A stretch of DNA of 64,000 bases from Nitrosomonas sp. (GTDB taxonomy: Bacteria > Pseudomonadota > Gammaproteobacteria > Burkholderiales > Nitrosomonadaceae). The stretch spans positions 1 through 64,000 of the forward strand of contig JAMXAG010000005.1 of NCBI GenBank assembly GCA_024281675.1, read 5' to 3'. The notes beneath the pieces were generated by a model. The model searched no databases, was not told where the DNA came from, and saw only the letters and a list, made by a program, of their open reading frames with translations. Position numbers and translations under genes: made by a program. Of this stretch, positions 1-9,738 are shown piece after piece; within the stretch, counting starts at the first letter, position 1; each line of letters begins with the position of its first letter.

Positions 1-105
1 GTTAATTTGATTGCGCCGATTGCGATGGAAGAGGGTTTACGTTTTGCGATACGAGAAGGCGGAAGAACAGTCGGTGCTGGTGTCGTCGCAAAAATTATTG
101 AGTAA
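1..105 (+). CDS. tuf: Elongation factor Tu, C-terminal end (partial)
   Basis: The window opens inside an open frame of 34 codons whose translation ends in the typical EF-Tu domain III tail ([16 protein letters not shown], then VGAGVVAKI). EF-Tu is the GTPase that carries aminoacyl-tRNA to the ribosome. The rest of the gene lies before the window. Its place directly ahead of rpsJ matches the usual str-S10 junction of betaproteobacteria. The 91 bases to rpsJ show no strong terminator, so read-through from tuf is possible. Confidence 0.95.
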   Translation, partial: VNLIAPIAMEEGLRFAIREGGRTVGAGVVAKIIE

Positions 106-196
106 TATCAAGGCGATTTTTCATCGTTAGTAAATAATTTTTAATTTAGTATCGAGTGCTTAGTGCATTGATCGAATTGGGGTATCTAATTAGTAT

Positions 197-505
197 ATGC
201 AAAATCAGAAAATAAGAATTCGGCTTAAAGCGTTCGATTATCGACTTATTGATAAATCAGCATTGGAGATTGTCGAAACGGCAAAGAGAACTGGTGCAGT
301 AGTTAAAGGGCCTGTTCCATTGCCTACTCGAATAGAGCGTTTTGATGTGCTACGTTCACCACATGTTAATAAAACTTCACGTGATCAATTTGAGATTAGA
401 ACGCATTTAAGGTTAATGGACATTATCGATCCGACAGATAAAACTGTTGATGCTTTGATGAAATTAGATCTTCCAGCAGGTGTGGATGTTGAAATTAAAT
501 TATAG
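197..505 (+). CDS. rpsJ: 30S ribosomal protein S10
   Basis: 102 residues, the normal length for S10, a protein of the 30S head that also pairs with NusB in transcription antitermination. The family signature [15 protein letters not shown] is at residues 56-70. It is the first gene of the S10 operon: tuf ends 91 bases upstream and rplC follows after 86 bases, a wide gap for this cluster. In enterobacteria the S10 leader is where L4 controls the operon; no such hairpin leader is obvious here, so regulation cannot be read from the sequence. Confidence 0.97.
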   Translation: MQNQKIRIRLKAFDYRLIDKSALEIVETAKRTGAVVKGPVPLPTRIERFDVLRSPHVNKTSRDQFEIRTHLRLMDIIDPTDKTVDALMKLDLPAGVDVEIKL

Positions 506-591
506 AAGCCATTAAGTCTTAATGAGATCTTTAGAAATTAAAAATTAGAAAATCGATAATACTCTACTAAAAATTAAAAAAAGGCAAGGAA

Positions 592-1251
592 ATGAGTTTA
601 GGGTTGATTGGACAAAAAATTGGAATGACGCGCATTTTTTCAGAAACTGGTAGTAGTTTGCCGGTGACGGTCGTTGATGTTTCAAATAATCGCGTAATTC
701 AGATCCGAAATAAGGAAATCGATGGATACAATGCTGTCCAGCTGGCTTTTGGAAAAAACAAACTCAATCGATCCAGTAAATCCGTCCAAGGACATTATGC
801 AAAAGCTGGTGTTGAAATAGGTCGTGTTTTGAAGGAATTTAAAATAACTACTGAAGAAGAATTGAACTCTCTTGTAGTAGGTAAATTAATAGCTAGTGAT
901 ATATTTAATATTGGCCAAAAGGTTGATGTAACCGGAATCACCATAGGTAAGGGATATGCAGGTGTAATAAAGCGCCATCACTTTTCTTCCAATCGGGCGA
1001 GTCATGGGAACTCTAAAGCGCACAATAAACCAGGATCAATTGGAATGGCGCAAGACCCTGGTCGTGTTTTTCCTGGGAAACGTATGTCTGGACACTTGGG
1101 TAATGTAAGAAGGACCATACAAAATCTTGAGATATTGAAAATAGATAACGCAAGAAGCTTATTATTGATTAAAGGGGCGATACCGGGGCATAAAGGTGGT
1201 CGTGTCCTGATAAAGCCCAGCATAAAATTAAGTATAGTTTCAAAAAAATAG
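592..1251 (+). CDS. rplC: 50S ribosomal protein L3
   Basis: 219 residues, full length. L3 binds near the 3' end of 23S rRNA and reaches the peptidyl transferase centre with its central loop. The family core from about residue 125 to 170 is intact, including GSIGMAQDPGRVFPGKRMSG. A purine-rich AAGGCAAGGAA sits just before the ATG and serves as a ribosome binding site. It lies between rpsJ and rplD in the standard S10 operon order, 39 bases before rplD. Confidence 0.97.
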   Translation: MSLGLIGQKIGMTRIFSETGSSLPVTVVDVSNNRVIQIRNKEIDGYNAVQLAFGKNKLNRSSKSVQGHYAKAGVEIGRVLKEFKITTEEELNSLVVGKLIASDIFNIGQKVDVTGITIGKGYAGVIKRHHFSSNRASHGNSKAHNKPGSIGMAQDPGRVFPGKRMSGHLGNVRRTIQNLEILKIDNARSLLLIKGAIPGHKGGRVLIKPSIKLSIVSKK

Positions 1252-1290
1252 TTAATGAATGATAAGAAGTAGTGATAAGGTATATAAATA

Positions 1291-1908
1291 ATGGAACTTA
1301 GGCTTCTCAGCAAAGAGAATCAATCGGCAAATGTAGTCGTATCTGATGCTCTATTCAATAAAGATTATAATGAAGGACTTGTTCATCAATTAGTGACTTC
1401 TTATTTATCTAATGCTCGGTTAGGTACGAGAGCTCAAAAGGGAAGATCTGATGTTGCGAAATCAACTAAGAAGCCTTGGAGGCAAAAAGGCACTGGTAGA
1501 GCACGGGCTGGTATGGCATCAAGTCCTCTTTGGCGTGGGGGCGGAAAAATATTTCCAAATAATCCAAATGAGAATTTTAAGAAAAAAATCAATAAGAAAA
1601 TGTATAAAGCTGGTATGTGTGTTATTTTATCCCAGCTTATACGAGATGAGAGATTGCTAGTCATTGATAACTTCACAATTGATACGCATAAAACTAAAGA
1701 AATGGCAGAGAAACTCAAAAATAATGGACTGAATAATGTTCTTATTGTTACTCATGAATTAGATGATAATTTGTTTTTTTCAGCAAGGAATATTCCAAAT
1801 GTTTGGATTGCAGAGCCAAGTTATGTTGATCCAGTTAGCTTATTAAAATTTGAAAAGACTATTGTGACTCTTGAAGGAATAAGAAAATTTGAGGAGATAC
1901 TTTCATGA
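1291..1908 (+). CDS. rplD: 50S ribosomal protein L4
   Basis: 205 residues, the usual length. L4 lines the nascent peptide exit tunnel and in some bacteria represses its own S10 operon. The extended-loop motif with [14 protein letters not shown] (residues about 62-75) and the following SPLWRGGG is diagnostic. The stop overlaps the start of rplW by four bases (ATGA), so the two are translationally coupled. The frame is AT-rich, like the whole cluster. Confidence 0.97.
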   Translation: MELRLLSKENQSANVVVSDALFNKDYNEGLVHQLVTSYLSNARLGTRAQKGRSDVAKSTKKPWRQKGTGRARAGMASSPLWRGGGKIFPNNPNENFKKKINKKMYKAGMCVILSQLIRDERLLVIDNFTIDTHKTKEMAEKLKNNGLNNVLIVTHELDDNLFFSARNIPNVWIAEPSYVDPVSLLKFEKTIVTLEGIRKFEEILS

Positions 1909-2240
1909 AAAATAATTATTTAGAAAATGAAAGATTGCTAAAAATAATATTAGCCCCTCATGTCTCAGAAAAATCTACTTTTTTGGGCGAAAAATATAAT
2001 CAAACAATATTCCGTGTGATGGCGAATGCAAGCAAGAATGAAATTAAGGCTGCAATCGAATTATTGTGGAAAGATCAAAAAATTGAAGTAGAAAAAGTAG
2101 CAACAATAAATGTAAAAGGTAAATATAAAAGGTTCGGTCGTTTTATGGGGAAAAGAAAAGACTGGAAAAAAGCTGTAGTCAGTATAAAGAATGATCAGGA
2201 TTTGAATTTTACTAATTTTGCAAATATAGAGATTAAGTAA
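1905..2240 (+). CDS. rplW: 50S ribosomal protein L23
   Basis: 111 residues, within the L23 range. L23 sits at the tunnel exit and docks trigger factor and SRP. The N-terminal APHVSEKST motif (residues 17-25) and the C-terminal basic stretch with [16 protein letters not shown] identify it. The ATG lies inside the rplD stop (ATGA overlap), and rplB starts two bases after its own stop, so this part of the operon has almost no untranslated sequence. Confidence 0.97.
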   Translation: MKNNYLENERLLKIILAPHVSEKSTFLGEKYNQTIFRVMANASKNEIKAAIELLWKDQKIEVEKVATINVKGKYKRFGRFMGKRKDWKKAVVSIKNDQDLNFTNFANIEIK

Positions 2241-2241
2241 T

Positions 2242-3075
2242 ATGGCATTAGTCAAGTTAAGACCAACATCACCTGGTCGTAGATCGGTAATAAGAGTTGT
2301 TAATGAGGAGCTTTATAAAGGTCGACCTTATAAAGGATTAACTGAAAAACAATCTAAAACTGCTGGACGCAACAATCATGGGCGAATAACAACAAGGCAT
2401 CGTGGTGGTGGCCATAAACAGCATTACAGAGTAATAGACTTTAAAAGAAATAAAATTGGAATCTCAGCGATTGTTGAACGTAAAGAGTACGATCCCAATA
2501 GAACGGCAGCTATTGCTTTAGTTTGTTATAAAGATGGTGAGAGAAAATACATTATATTGCCTAAGGGGTTAAATGTTGGTGATCAAATAGTGAATGGGGA
2601 TCACGCAGAAATTAAACCAGGAAATGCTTTGCCTTTACGCAATATACCACTTGGTACTATTATACACTGTGTTGAACTTCAGCCAGGTAAAGGTGCGCAA
2701 TTGGCTCGATCGGCTGGAACATCGGTACAATTACAGGCGAGAGAGGGTAGTTATGCGCAATTAAAACTACGTTCAGGTGAGATACGAAAAGTTCACGTTA
2801 ATTGTTTTGCTACTGTTGGTGAAGTCGGAAATGCTGAGCATAATCTGAGATCTATTGGTAAAGCTGGTGCGGTAAGATGGCGAGGAATTAGACCTACAGT
2901 TAGAGGGGTTGCAATGAATCCAATTGATCATCCACACGGTGGTGGTGAAGGTAGAACTTCTGCAGGTAGGCATCCAGTGAGTCCTTGGGGAACACCGGCT
3001 AAAGGTTATAGAACTCGAAAAAACAAAAGAACAGAGATTATGGTAATTCGGCACAGATATTCGAAAAAAGGATAA
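2242..3075 (+). CDS. rplB: 50S ribosomal protein L2
   Basis: 277 residues, the standard size. L2 is a primary 23S binder needed for subunit joining and peptidyl transfer. The HPHGGGEG motif containing the functionally important histidine is at residues 230-237, and the C-terminal basic tail is present. It begins two bases after rplW and is followed seven bases later by rpsS. Confidence 0.98.
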   Translation: MALVKLRPTSPGRRSVIRVVNEELYKGRPYKGLTEKQSKTAGRNNHGRITTRHRGGGHKQHYRVIDFKRNKIGISAIVERKEYDPNRTAAIALVCYKDGERKYIILPKGLNVGDQIVNGDHAEIKPGNALPLRNIPLGTIIHCVELQPGKGAQLARSAGTSVQLQAREGSYAQLKLRSGEIRKVHVNCFATVGEVGNAEHNLRSIGKAGAVRWRGIRPTVRGVAMNPIDHPHGGGEGRTSAGRHPVSPWGTPAKGYRTRKNKRTEIMVIRHRYSKKG

Positions 3076-3082
3076 TTATTAA

Positions 3083-3361
3083 ATGCCCCGTTCAGTAAAG
3101 AAAGGCCCTTATGTTGATGCGCATTTAATCAATAAAATTAAAAAAGCGCAAGAAAGCAACGATAAACGCCCTATAAAAACATGGTCACGACGCTCTACCA
3201 TTTTGCCTGATTTTATTGGGCTTACGGTATCGATACATAATGGAAGACAGCATATTCCAATTTTTGTTACAGAAAATATGGTAGGTCATAAATTTGGAGA
3301 ATTTTCGCTAACACGTACATTTAAAGGACATGCTGGCGATAAGAAGGCTACAGCTAAGTAA
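3083..3361 (+). CDS. rpsS: 30S ribosomal protein S19
   Basis: 92 residues, full length. S19 sits in the head of the 30S subunit with S13 and contacts tRNA and the 50S bridge. Seen: [12 protein letters not shown] at the N-terminus, the [10 protein letters not shown] motif and HNGRQHIP. It is packed between rplB and rplV with 7 and 12 bases on either side. Confidence 0.97.
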   Translation: MPRSVKKGPYVDAHLINKIKKAQESNDKRPIKTWSRRSTILPDFIGLTVSIHNGRQHIPIFVTENMVGHKFGEFSLTRTFKGHAGDKKATAK

Positions 3362-3373
3362 ACGGGGACAACG

Positions 3374-3739
3374 ATGGAAACAACAGCGATTTTAAAAGGT
3401 ATCCGTTTGTCAGCCCAGAAAGGACGATTAGTGGCTGATCAAATACGAGGACTTCCAGTAGAAAAAGCCATAAATATTTTAAAGTTTAGTTCTAAAAAAG
3501 GTGCTGTAATTATCCAAAAACTTTTAGAATCGGCTATTGCAAATGCTGAACATAATGACGGTGCAGATATAGATGAATTGAAAGTTTTTAAAGTTTTAGT
3601 GGATCGAGGGACTTTATTAAAGCGAACGAGTGCTCGAGCAAAAGGGCGTGGTAATAGAATTACTAAACCAACTTGTCATATCGAATTGACAGTAAGTGAT
3701 GATAGAAATATTAGTCGTACTAAAAAAGGTATTAGCTGA
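3374..3739 (+). CDS. rplV: 50S ribosomal protein L22
   Basis: 121 residues. L22 stabilises 23S folding, and its hairpin lines the exit tunnel. The frame shows the N-terminal [20 protein letters not shown] and a tunnel-hairpin region with [20 protein letters not shown]. The C-terminus runs about ten residues past the shorter E. coli form. The last base of its TGA stop is the first base of the ATG of rpsC, indicating coupling. Confidence 0.97.
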   Translation: METTAILKGIRLSAQKGRLVADQIRGLPVEKAINILKFSSKKGAVIIQKLLESAIANAEHNDGADIDELKVFKVLVDRGTLLKRTSARAKGRGNRITKPTCHIELTVSDDRNISRTKKGIS

Positions 3740-4575
3740 TGGGACAAAAAATTAATCCAATTGGATTTAGATTATCAGTTCAAAAAAATTGGTTATCGAA
3801 ATGGTATGCTAATAGTAACGATTTTTCTACTATGCTCAATGAAGATATAAAAGTAAGAGCTTTTTTGAGTAAAAAGCTTAAAAATGCATCAGTAGGAAAA
3901 GTTTTAATTGAAAGACCATCTAAAAATGCACGAATTACAATTTTTACTTCTCGGCCAGGTATTGTAATCGGTAAAAAAGGCGAAGATATTGAACTGCTTA
4001 GAGCAGAATTGCAAAAAAGAATGGGTATTCCAGTTCATGTCAACATTGAAGAGATAAGAAAACCCGAACTTGATGCGCAACTTATTGCAGACAACATAGC
4101 GCAACAATTAGAAAAGAGAATTATGTTTCGTCGTGCTATGAAACGAGCGATGCAAAATGCAATGAGACTTGGTGCGCAAGGCATAAAAATTATGAGCTCA
4201 GGACGATTGAATGGGATTGAAATCGCCCGTACGGAATGGTATCGTGAAGGCAGAGTTCCTTTGCATACATTAAGAGCAGATTTGGAATATGGCACATCAG
4301 AGGCACATACAACATACGGGATTATTGGAATTAAAGTTTGGATATTTAAAGGGGAAATTTTAGGTAAAGGCGAAATTCATACGAATAATACTTCCCCATT
4401 AGATAATGAAAAAAAGAAAACTTTTAAAAGGCCTTTATCGCATACTTACAGCAAGCCAAGCCTAGATAGCGGAAAAGATCTAGGCGCTCCTGTTGTTGAA
4501 GTTAATGAAAATGAGAATAATAGCATTTCAAAAAAACAATTAAATTCTGGGGATAAGAATGCTTCAACCAGCTAG
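3739..4575 (+). CDS. rpsC: 30S ribosomal protein S3, with long C-terminal tail
   Basis: 278 residues, longer than the 233 of E. coli. S3 lies at the mRNA entry channel. The N-terminus [12 protein letters not shown], the type II KH domain with VIGKKGEDI at 76-84 and the C-terminal domain ending near GKGEIH (about residue 215) are standard. Beyond this is a hydrophilic tail of about 60 residues rich in Asn, Ser and Lys. Tails of this sort occur in betaproteobacterial S3 and vary in length. The tail reads 17 bases into rplP, so the two genes overlap. Confidence 0.97.
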   Translation: MGQKINPIGFRLSVQKNWLSKWYANSNDFSTMLNEDIKVRAFLSKKLKNASVGKVLIERPSKNARITIFTSRPGIVIGKKGEDIELLRAELQKRMGIPVHVNIEEIRKPELDAQLIADNIAQQLEKRIMFRRAMKRAMQNAMRLGAQGIKIMSSGRLNGIEIARTEWYREGRVPLHTLRADLEYGTSEAHTTYGIIGIKVWIFKGEILGKGEIHTNNTSPLDNEKKKTFKRPLSHTYSKPSLDSGKDLGAPVVEVNENENNSISKKQLNSGDKNASTS

Positions 4576-4975
4576 AACTAAATTTCGTAAACAACAGAAG
4601 GGTAGAAACACTGGTGTAGCAACGCGTGGAGCAAAAGTAAGCTTTGGAGAATTTGGTCTCAAAGCAATAGAAAGAGGACGAATAACTGCTCGACAAATAG
4701 AAGCTGCTCGTCGTGCTATGACTCGGTATATAAAAAGAGGAGGGAGGATTTGGATCAGAATTTTTCCTGATAAACCAATATCGACTAAACCTGCCGAAGT
4801 GAGAATGGGTAATGGTAAAGGGAATCCGGAATATTACGTTGCCGAAATTAAACCTGGAAAAATGTTGTATGAGATGGATGGTGTAAATGAAGATCTGGCT
4901 AGAGAAGCTTTTAGATTAGCTGCAGCCAAGTTACCCATTAAAACAACTTTTATGATAAGACAAATTGGTGGGTAG
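4559..4975 (+). CDS. rplP: 50S ribosomal protein L16
   Basis: 138 residues, full length. L16 lies beside the A-site of the 50S subunit. The start [17 protein letters not shown] is the family N-terminus, which fixes the ATG inside the end of rpsC (17-base overlap). The middle part with [18 protein letters not shown] is conserved. rpmC follows after eight bases. Confidence 0.98.
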   Translation: MLQPARTKFRKQQKGRNTGVATRGAKVSFGEFGLKAIERGRITARQIEAARRAMTRYIKRGGRIWIRIFPDKPISTKPAEVRMGNGKGNPEYYVAEIKPGKMLYEMDGVNEDLAREAFRLAAAKLPIKTTFMIRQIGG

Positions 4976-4983
4976 AGTTAATA

Positions 4984-5184
4984 ATGAAAGCGATTGAGTT
5001 AAGAGGTAAAGAAATACGTGATTTGAATACAGAGTTGCATTCATTATTAAAAACACATTTTGCGTTGAGAATGCAATTAGCAACGCAGCAGTTATCAAAT
5101 AATGCAAAAATAAAACTGATTAAAAAAGATATTGCAAGAGTTAAAACTGTAATTACACAGAAAATGAGAAATCATGACAATTGA
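4984..5184 (+). CDS. rpmC: 50S ribosomal protein L29
   Basis: 66 residues of two predicted helices, as expected for L29, which lies near the tunnel exit beside L23. The N-terminal MKAIELRGK and the [16 protein letters not shown] segment match the family. Its 3' end overlaps the start of rpsQ by 11 bases. Confidence 0.95.
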   Translation: MKAIELRGKEIRDLNTELHSLLKTHFALRMQLATQQLSNNAKIKLIKKDIARVKTVITQKMRNHDN

Positions 5185-5443
5185 GAAGCTTCATCGAACA
5201 TTAAGTGGTAAAGTTACAAGTGATAGAATGTCGAAAACCGTAACCGTGTTAGTTGAAAGAAAATTGAAGCATCCTCTTTACGGAAAGTATATTGTACGTT
5301 CAAAAAAATATCACGCGCATGTTGAAGAGAATGGCTTGTATGGAATTGGTGATAGCGTCATTATTGAAGAATGTAAACCGATATCAAAAACTAAAGCATG
5401 GAAGGTTATAGGTTTATTGAACGAATCCATAGCGAATAATTAA
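5174..5443 (+). CDS. rpsQ: 30S ribosomal protein S17
   Basis: 89 residues, the normal size for this primary 16S binder of the 30S body. Conserved signatures [18 protein letters not shown] and HPLYGKYI are present. It is the last gene of the S10 block. The 74-base gap after it, with a TTAACC repeat and a hairpin, separates it from the spc block. Confidence 0.97.
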   Translation: MTIEKLHRTLSGKVTSDRMSKTVTVLVERKLKHPLYGKYIVRSKKYHAHVEENGLYGIGDSVIIEECKPISKTKAWKVIGLLNESIANN

Positions 5444-5445
5444 TT

Positions 5446-5468
5446 TTAACCTTAACCTTAACCTTAAC
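5446..5468 (+). repeat. TTAACC hexamer tandem repeat, about 3.8 copies
   Basis: Starting three bases after the rpsQ stop, TTAACC is repeated without error for nearly four units. It is the only short tandem repeat noticed in the ribosomal cluster. It lies in the S10-spc gap, upstream of a 7-bp hairpin. No function can be assigned; slippage could vary its copy number between strains. Confidence 0.9.
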
Positions 5469-5484
5469 TGTTTATTTTTCATAG

Positions 5485-5504
5485 ACTTCTTTCAATTAAG
5501 AAGT
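5485..5504 (+). promoter_or_regulatory. Hairpin in the S10-spc intergenic gap
   Basis: A perfect 7-bp stem, ACTTCTT (5485-5491) with AAGAAGT (5498-5504), and a six-base loop TCAATT lies just ahead of rplN. No U-run follows, so it is not a clear intrinsic terminator. It could be a processing site or an mRNA element at the operon boundary. The purines of the right arm run into the region before the rplN ATG. Confidence 0.45.
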
Positions 5505-5517
5505 AAAGAGTGGCTAT

Positions 5518-5886
5518 ATGATTCAAATGCAAACAATATTAAAAGTTGCTGATAACACAGGTGCTAAATCTATTATGTGCATAAAGGTTCTCGGAGGTTC
5601 GAAGAAGCAGTATGCTGAAATAGGTGACGTCATAAAAGTTAGTGTAAAAGATGCTGCTCCTCGTGGTCGAGTTAAGAAGGGTGAGGTTTACAATGCGGTA
5701 ATTGTTAGAACTGCAAAAGGCGTGAGGCGTGTAGATGGATCTTTATTAAAATTTGATGATAATGCAGCTGTTTTGCTTAATAATAAACTAGAACCTATTG
5801 GTACTCGTATTTTTGGTCCGGTGACTAGAGAGCTAAGGAATGCGCGTTTTATGAAAATAGTTTCATTAGCTCCGGAAGTTTTGTGA
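5518..5886 (+). CDS. rplN: 50S ribosomal protein L14
   Basis: 122 residues, full length. L14 forms intersubunit bridges with 16S rRNA. The start [19 protein letters not shown] is the invariant L14 N-terminus, and the core [15 protein letters not shown] is present. It is the first gene of the spc block; rplX follows after 16 bases. Confidence 0.98.
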   Translation: MIQMQTILKVADNTGAKSIMCIKVLGGSKKQYAEIGDVIKVSVKDAAPRGRVKKGEVYNAVIVRTAKGVRRVDGSLLKFDDNAAVLLNNKLEPIGTRIFGPVTRELRNARFMKIVSLAPEVL

Positions 5887-5902
5887 TTGTAGACAAAAGA
5901 TT

Positions 5903-6238
5903 ATGAAAAAATTGAGAAAAGGTGATGACGTAATTGTAATTTCTGGCAAAGATAAAGGGAAAAGAGGGGCGATTGTTAAGATAAATAGCGATGATCGCGT
6001 TATTGTGCAAGGAATTAATCTAGTAAAAAAACACCAAAAACCAAATCCATCTACTGGCACATCAGGTGGGATTATTGATAAAGAAATGCCGATTCATATT
6101 TCAAATATTGCTATTTATAACTTTACGACAAAAAAGCCGGATCGCGTAAGTTTCAAAATTAATGATGAAAATGAAAAAATTAGAATATTTAAATCTTCTG
6201 GTGATGTAATTCCATTCGCAACATTAAGAACTAAATAG
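5903..6238 (+). CDS. rplX: 50S ribosomal protein L24
   Basis: 111 residues. L24 is an assembly-initiating protein that binds the 5' end of 23S rRNA. The KOW motif with [16 protein letters not shown] (residues about 7-22) and [13 protein letters not shown] are visible. It lies between rplN and rplE in the standard spc order. Confidence 0.97.
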   Translation: MKKLRKGDDVIVISGKDKGKRGAIVKINSDDRVIVQGINLVKKHQKPNPSTGTSGGIIDKEMPIHISNIAIYNFTTKKPDRVSFKINDENEKIRIFKSSGDVIPFATLRTK

Positions 6239-6249
6239 AAAACTATATA

Positions 6250-6789
6250 ATGACCCGCTTACAAGAATTTTATAGACAGACTGTTACAAAACAGTTAATT
6301 GATCAATTTAAATATAAAAGTGTAATGGAAGTTCCTAAAATTACCAAAATAACACTTAATATAGGTTTAGGTGAAGCTACAACGGATAAAAAGGTAATTG
6401 AATTTGCATTAACAGATTTGAAGAAAATTTCTGGACAACAGCCAATAATAACAAAGGCAAAAAAATCAATAGCAACATTTAAGGTCAGAGAGGACTATCC
6501 TGTGGGTTGTATGGTTACTTTACGCCGTAAAAAAATGTATGAATTTCTTGATCGATTGATTACTATAGCTATTCCAAGGATACGTGATTTTCGTGGAATT
6601 TCAGGAAAATCTTTTGATGGAAGAGGTAATTATAATATGGGTATTAAAGAACAAATTATATTTCCTGAGATTGAGTATGATAAAATTGATGCTTTAAGGG
6701 GCATGAACATTTCGATAACGACTACTGCTAAGAGCGATAGTGAAGCGAAAGCTTTGCTTACAGCATTTAGTTTTCCATTTAAAAATTGA
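6250..6789 (+). CDS. rplE: 50S ribosomal protein L5
   Basis: 179 residues, the usual length. L5 binds 5S rRNA and contacts P-site tRNA. Seen are the N-terminal [30 protein letters not shown] and the C-terminal [20 protein letters not shown]. It is followed after seven bases by rpsN. Confidence 0.98.
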   Translation: MTRLQEFYRQTVTKQLIDQFKYKSVMEVPKITKITLNIGLGEATTDKKVIEFALTDLKKISGQQPIITKAKKSIATFKVREDYPVGCMVTLRRKKMYEFLDRLITIAIPRIRDFRGISGKSFDGRGNYNMGIKEQIIFPEIEYDKIDALRGMNISITTTAKSDSEAKALLTAFSFPFKN

Positions 6790-6796
6790 GAATGAA

Positions 6797-7102
6797 ATGG
6801 CTAAGTTAGCTCTTATAAATAGAAACCTAAAGAGACAAAAGATTGTTGCTAAGTATCAAGAACGACGAAAACTTCTTTTTGAAAAAATTAATAATACAAA
6901 TCTAGATGATAAAGAAAGATTTGAGGCAAAGCTTAATCTACAGAAATTGCCAAGAGACTCTAGTCCAGTGCGTATTAGGAATCGATGCTCGTTAACCGGA
7001 AGGTCACGTGGTGTTTATTCTAAATTTGGATTAGGTAGAAGTAAACTTAGAGATATTGCTATGAGTGGGAAAATTCCCGGGATAATCAAGGCGAGTTGGT
7101 AA
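6797..7102 (+). CDS. rpsN: 30S ribosomal protein S14, long zinc-free form
   Basis: The start is taken at the ATG giving MAKLALINRNLKR, the typical S14 N-terminus; an in-frame ATG 57 bases upstream lies inside rplE and is not credible. The 101 residues match the long S14 class. Only one Cys is seen, in IRNRCSLTGRSRG, so the CxxC zinc knuckle of the short class is absent. S14 sits in the 30S head. A 65-base gap to rpsH follows, one of the wider gaps in the cluster. Confidence 0.97.
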   Translation: MAKLALINRNLKRQKIVAKYQERRKLLFEKINNTNLDDKERFEAKLNLQKLPRDSSPVRIRNRCSLTGRSRGVYSKFGLGRSKLRDIAMSGKIPGIIKASW

Positions 7103-7167
7103 TTATTTTGAGATTTACGAATGAGAGTTTTAAATGACTATAAATAATAAGGTGTGTAAATAACAAC

Positions 7168-7569
7168 ATGAGTATGAGTGACCCTATAGCGGATATGATA
7201 ACTCGAATAAGAAATGCACAATTAGTTAAGAAAAAAACAGTTAATATATCAAATTCGAAGATAAATCTTGCAATAACTAACGTCTTGATAAATGAAGGAT
7301 ATATTGAGAGCTTTAGTATTTTTCAATACAAAGATAGCAAGAAAAGCGAGATTATTATTACACTTAAATATTATTTGGGTGATGCTGTTATTGAGAATAT
7401 AACTCGCATTAGTAAGCCTGGTTTGAGACGATATAAATCAAATGCAGAATTACCTAAAGTCATAAATGAGATGGGAATTGCTATTGTTTCAACTTCTAAA
7501 GGTGTTATGTCCGCTCGCAACGCGTATCAAATTGGGGTTGGTGGTGAGCTTTTGTGCACAGTAGTATAA
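7168..7569 (+). CDS. rpsH: 30S ribosomal protein S8
   Basis: 133 residues. S8 is a primary 16S rRNA binder and in E. coli the translational repressor of the spc operon. The start MSMSDPIADMITRIRNAQ and the C-terminal STSKGVMSARNA motif followed by GGELLCTVV are diagnostic. In E. coli the repressor site is near the rplE start; no equivalent was recognised here. Confidence 0.97.
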   Translation: MSMSDPIADMITRIRNAQLVKKKTVNISNSKINLAITNVLINEGYIESFSIFQYKDSKKSEIIITLKYYLGDAVIENITRISKPGLRRYKSNAELPKVINEMGIAIVSTSKGVMSARNAYQIGVGGELLCTVV

Positions 7570-7582
7570 AGGGAAATATAGA

Positions 7583-8116
7583 ATGTCGCGAGTAAGTAAT
7601 AATCCTGTTTTTGTACCTAAAAATGTTGAAGTTAGTATTACATCATCAGAAGTAACGATTAAAGGACCACTAGGTTTCTTGAAGCAGCGACTTGAAAGTA
7701 ATGTCTCTATAGAATTTAGTGATAGTCAGCTTAAAATTACTGCAAAGGATGCGACTAAATTTTCAAATGCAATTTCAGGGACTGTTCGCGCATTACTTGC
7801 TAATATGGTAAAAGGCGTTTCAGATGGATTTGAGAGGAAGCTTTTGCTTGTTGGTGTGGGCTATCGTGCACAAGCGACCGCAAATATGCTTAGTCTGACA
7901 TTGGGTTTTTCGCACTCGATTGATTATGCAGTACCGAATGGCATTAAAATTGAAACGCCAAGTCAAACGGAAATTGTGATTAAGGGAATAGACAAACAGA
8001 AAGTTGGTCAAGCGGCAGCAGAAATTCGTGCTTACCGTAGACCTGAGCCTTACAAAGGTAAGGGAATAAGATATTCAGATGAGGTTATTGTTATTAAAGA
8101 AACTAAGAAAAAGTAA
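7583..8116 (+). CDS. rplF: 50S ribosomal protein L6
   Basis: 177 residues, full length. L6 sits at the base of the factor-binding stalk. The duplicated fold is visible, with the N-terminal VEVSITSSEVTIKGPLG and the C-terminal signature RRPEPYKGKGIRYSDE. It starts 13 bases after rpsH, and rplR follows after 15 bases. Confidence 0.97.
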   Translation: MSRVSNNPVFVPKNVEVSITSSEVTIKGPLGFLKQRLESNVSIEFSDSQLKITAKDATKFSNAISGTVRALLANMVKGVSDGFERKLLLVGVGYRAQATANMLSLTLGFSHSIDYAVPNGIKIETPSQTEIVIKGIDKQKVGQAAAEIRAYRRPEPYKGKGIRYSDEVIVIKETKKK

Positions 8117-8131
8117 TTTAACAAATTAAAA

Positions 8132-8488
8132 ATGCAAAATCTAAAAGAAAAAAGAATTAGACGCTCAAAAGAAACACGTAAACGAATTGCTCAAATTGGA
8201 GTGATTCGGTTGACGGTGCATCGTACCAATTTACATATTTATGCCCAGTTAATTGATGATAAAAATGGAAGTACAATTGCGAGTGCTTCAACATTAGAGA
8301 AAGATTTGCGTAATCAACTTTCGAGCGGCGGAAACATCTCAGCTGCGAAGTTTGTAGGGAAGAGAATTGCTGAAAAAGCTATGCATATTGGAATTCATGA
8401 AATTGCTTTTGATAGGTCCGGCTATAAATATCATGGTCGAATTAAGGCATTAGCGGATTCGGCACGAGAAGTTGGACTTAAATTTTAA
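8132..8488 (+). CDS. rplR: 50S ribosomal protein L18
   Basis: 118 residues, normal for the 5S rRNA-binding L18. Seen are a basic N-terminus ([15 protein letters not shown]), [14 protein letters not shown] and a C-terminal [20 protein letters not shown]. It is packed between rplF and rpsE in spc order. Confidence 0.97.
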   Translation: MQNLKEKRIRRSKETRKRIAQIGVIRLTVHRTNLHIYAQLIDDKNGSTIASASTLEKDLRNQLSSGGNISAAKFVGKRIAEKAMHIGIHEIAFDRSGYKYHGRIKALADSAREVGLKF

Positions 8489-8502
8489 ATAGGGATCTTC
8501 CC

Positions 8503-9048
8503 ATGGTTAAAGTTAGTAAAGCAACAGATAAAGTAGTTGGTACGGATGAGAGTGGAAGTGCGCGTGATGATCTTCGTGAGAAAATGGTGGCAATTAATAG
8601 AGTTACCAAAGTTGTAAAAGGTGGACGAATTTTGGGTTTCTCAGCTTTGACTGTTGTTGGTGATGGTGAGGGCGGAGTTGGAATGGGTAAGGGTAAATCA
8701 AGAGAAGTGCCTGTTGCAGTCCAAAAAGCAATGGATGAAGCGCGTAAGAAGATGATTAAAATTAAATTAAAAAATGGAACTATTTATCATCCAGTTGTAG
8801 GTACTCATGATGCAGCTAAAGTGTATATGCAACCTGCTCCTGAAGGAACTGGAATTATAGCGGGCGGCCCAATGCGAGCCATTTTCGAAGTAATGGGAAT
8901 GACAAATATTCTTGCGAAGTGTATAGGGTCGACCAATCCTTATAATGTTGTTAGGGCAACTTTAAATGGTTTAAATTCTATTCATTCTCCTTCATATATT
9001 GCCGCAAAACGTGGCAAAAGTGTTAAAGAGATACTTGGGCATGAATAG
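8503..9048 (+). CDS. rpsE: 30S ribosomal protein S5
   Basis: 181 residues. S5 acts in decoding accuracy at the mRNA channel. The dsRBD-like segment with [18 protein letters not shown] and [20 protein letters not shown], and the C-terminal [16 protein letters not shown], are clear. rpmD starts two bases after its stop. Confidence 0.98.
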   Translation: MVKVSKATDKVVGTDESGSARDDLREKMVAINRVTKVVKGGRILGFSALTVVGDGEGGVGMGKGKSREVPVAVQKAMDEARKKMIKIKLKNGTIYHPVVGTHDAAKVYMQPAPEGTGIIAGGPMRAIFEVMGMTNILAKCIGSTNPYNVVRATLNGLNSIHSPSYIAAKRGKSVKEILGHE

Positions 9049-9050
9049 TT

Positions 9051-9239
9051 ATGATCAATAACAAAAATCATTTAATCAAAATTACATTGATACGAAGTAC
9101 TATCGGCGTTAAAAAATCACATCTCGCTACAGTACGCGGTTTGGGGCTTAAAAAGTTGAACAGCTCATCTACAGTAATTGATACTTTAGCAATTAGAGGA
9201 ATGATACGCAAAGTTGATTACTTATTGAAATGTGAATAA
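9051..9239 (+). CDS. rpmD: 50S ribosomal protein L30
   Basis: 62 residues, normal for this small 50S protein. The motif [20 protein letters not shown] followed by [10 protein letters not shown] matches the family. It begins two bases after the rpsE stop and ends seven bases before the preferred rplO start. Confidence 0.95.
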   Translation: MINNKNHLIKITLIRSTIGVKKSHLATVRGLGLKKLNSSSTVIDTLAIRGMIRKVDYLLKCE

Positions 9240-9246
9240 ATATATA

Positions 9247-9714
9247 ATGTTACTAAACTCAATTACATCACCCGATGGTGCGCGAAGAAATAGAACACGA
9301 GTTGGTCGTGGCATGGGATCAGGATTAGGAAAAACTTGTGGACGTGGACATAAAGGACAAAAATCTAGATCTGGCGGTTTTCATAAAGTTGGATTTGAAG
9401 GTGGGCAAATGCCTATTCAACGACGTTTGCCAAAAAGAGGTTTTAATACAGATGCATCTAAAAAGATATATCAAGTTTCATTGAGATTGTCAGTCTTGAA
9501 TAAATTAAGTGAAGAAAATTTAAAAAATGATATTACTATTTTAGTGATGAAAGAAAATCATTTAATCCCCAAAAACACTAAGATTCTTAAATTTTATAAG
9601 TCAGAAGATTTCAATAAGAAAATTAACTTTTCTAATTCTAATGATATTATTTTAAGCGCAGGTGTAAAAAAACAATTTGAAAAGAGTGGTAACAATAACG
9701 CTCTTTCGCAATAA
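9247..9714 (+). CDS. rplO: 50S ribosomal protein L15
   Basis: 155 residues from the ATG that gives [20 protein letters not shown], the typical L15 start. A GTG at 9232 would add five residues and overlap rpmD, and is less likely. The glycine- and arginine-rich N-terminus ([33 protein letters not shown]) is standard. The C-terminal third is AT-driven and diverged, with about ten residues more than the 144-residue E. coli protein. secY follows after 24 bases. Confidence 0.96.
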   Translation: MLLNSITSPDGARRNRTRVGRGMGSGLGKTCGRGHKGQKSRSGGFHKVGFEGGQMPIQRRLPKRGFNTDASKKIYQVSLRLSVLNKLSEENLKNDITILVMKENHLIPKNTKILKFYKSEDFNKKINFSNSNDIILSAGVKKQFEKSGNNNALSQ

Positions 9715-9738
9715 CTTGTCACATAAATACGGTTGTAA

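Noticed and set aside
1002-1313. Long antisense open frames inside ribosomal protein genes
   Set aside because: They lie opposite well-conserved genes, have no ribosome binding sites and no family likeness; they arise from AT-rich codon use.
5446-5468. TTAACC repeat as a true telomere or chromosome end
   Set aside because: It is internal to an operon, short, and the chromosome continues normally on both sides.
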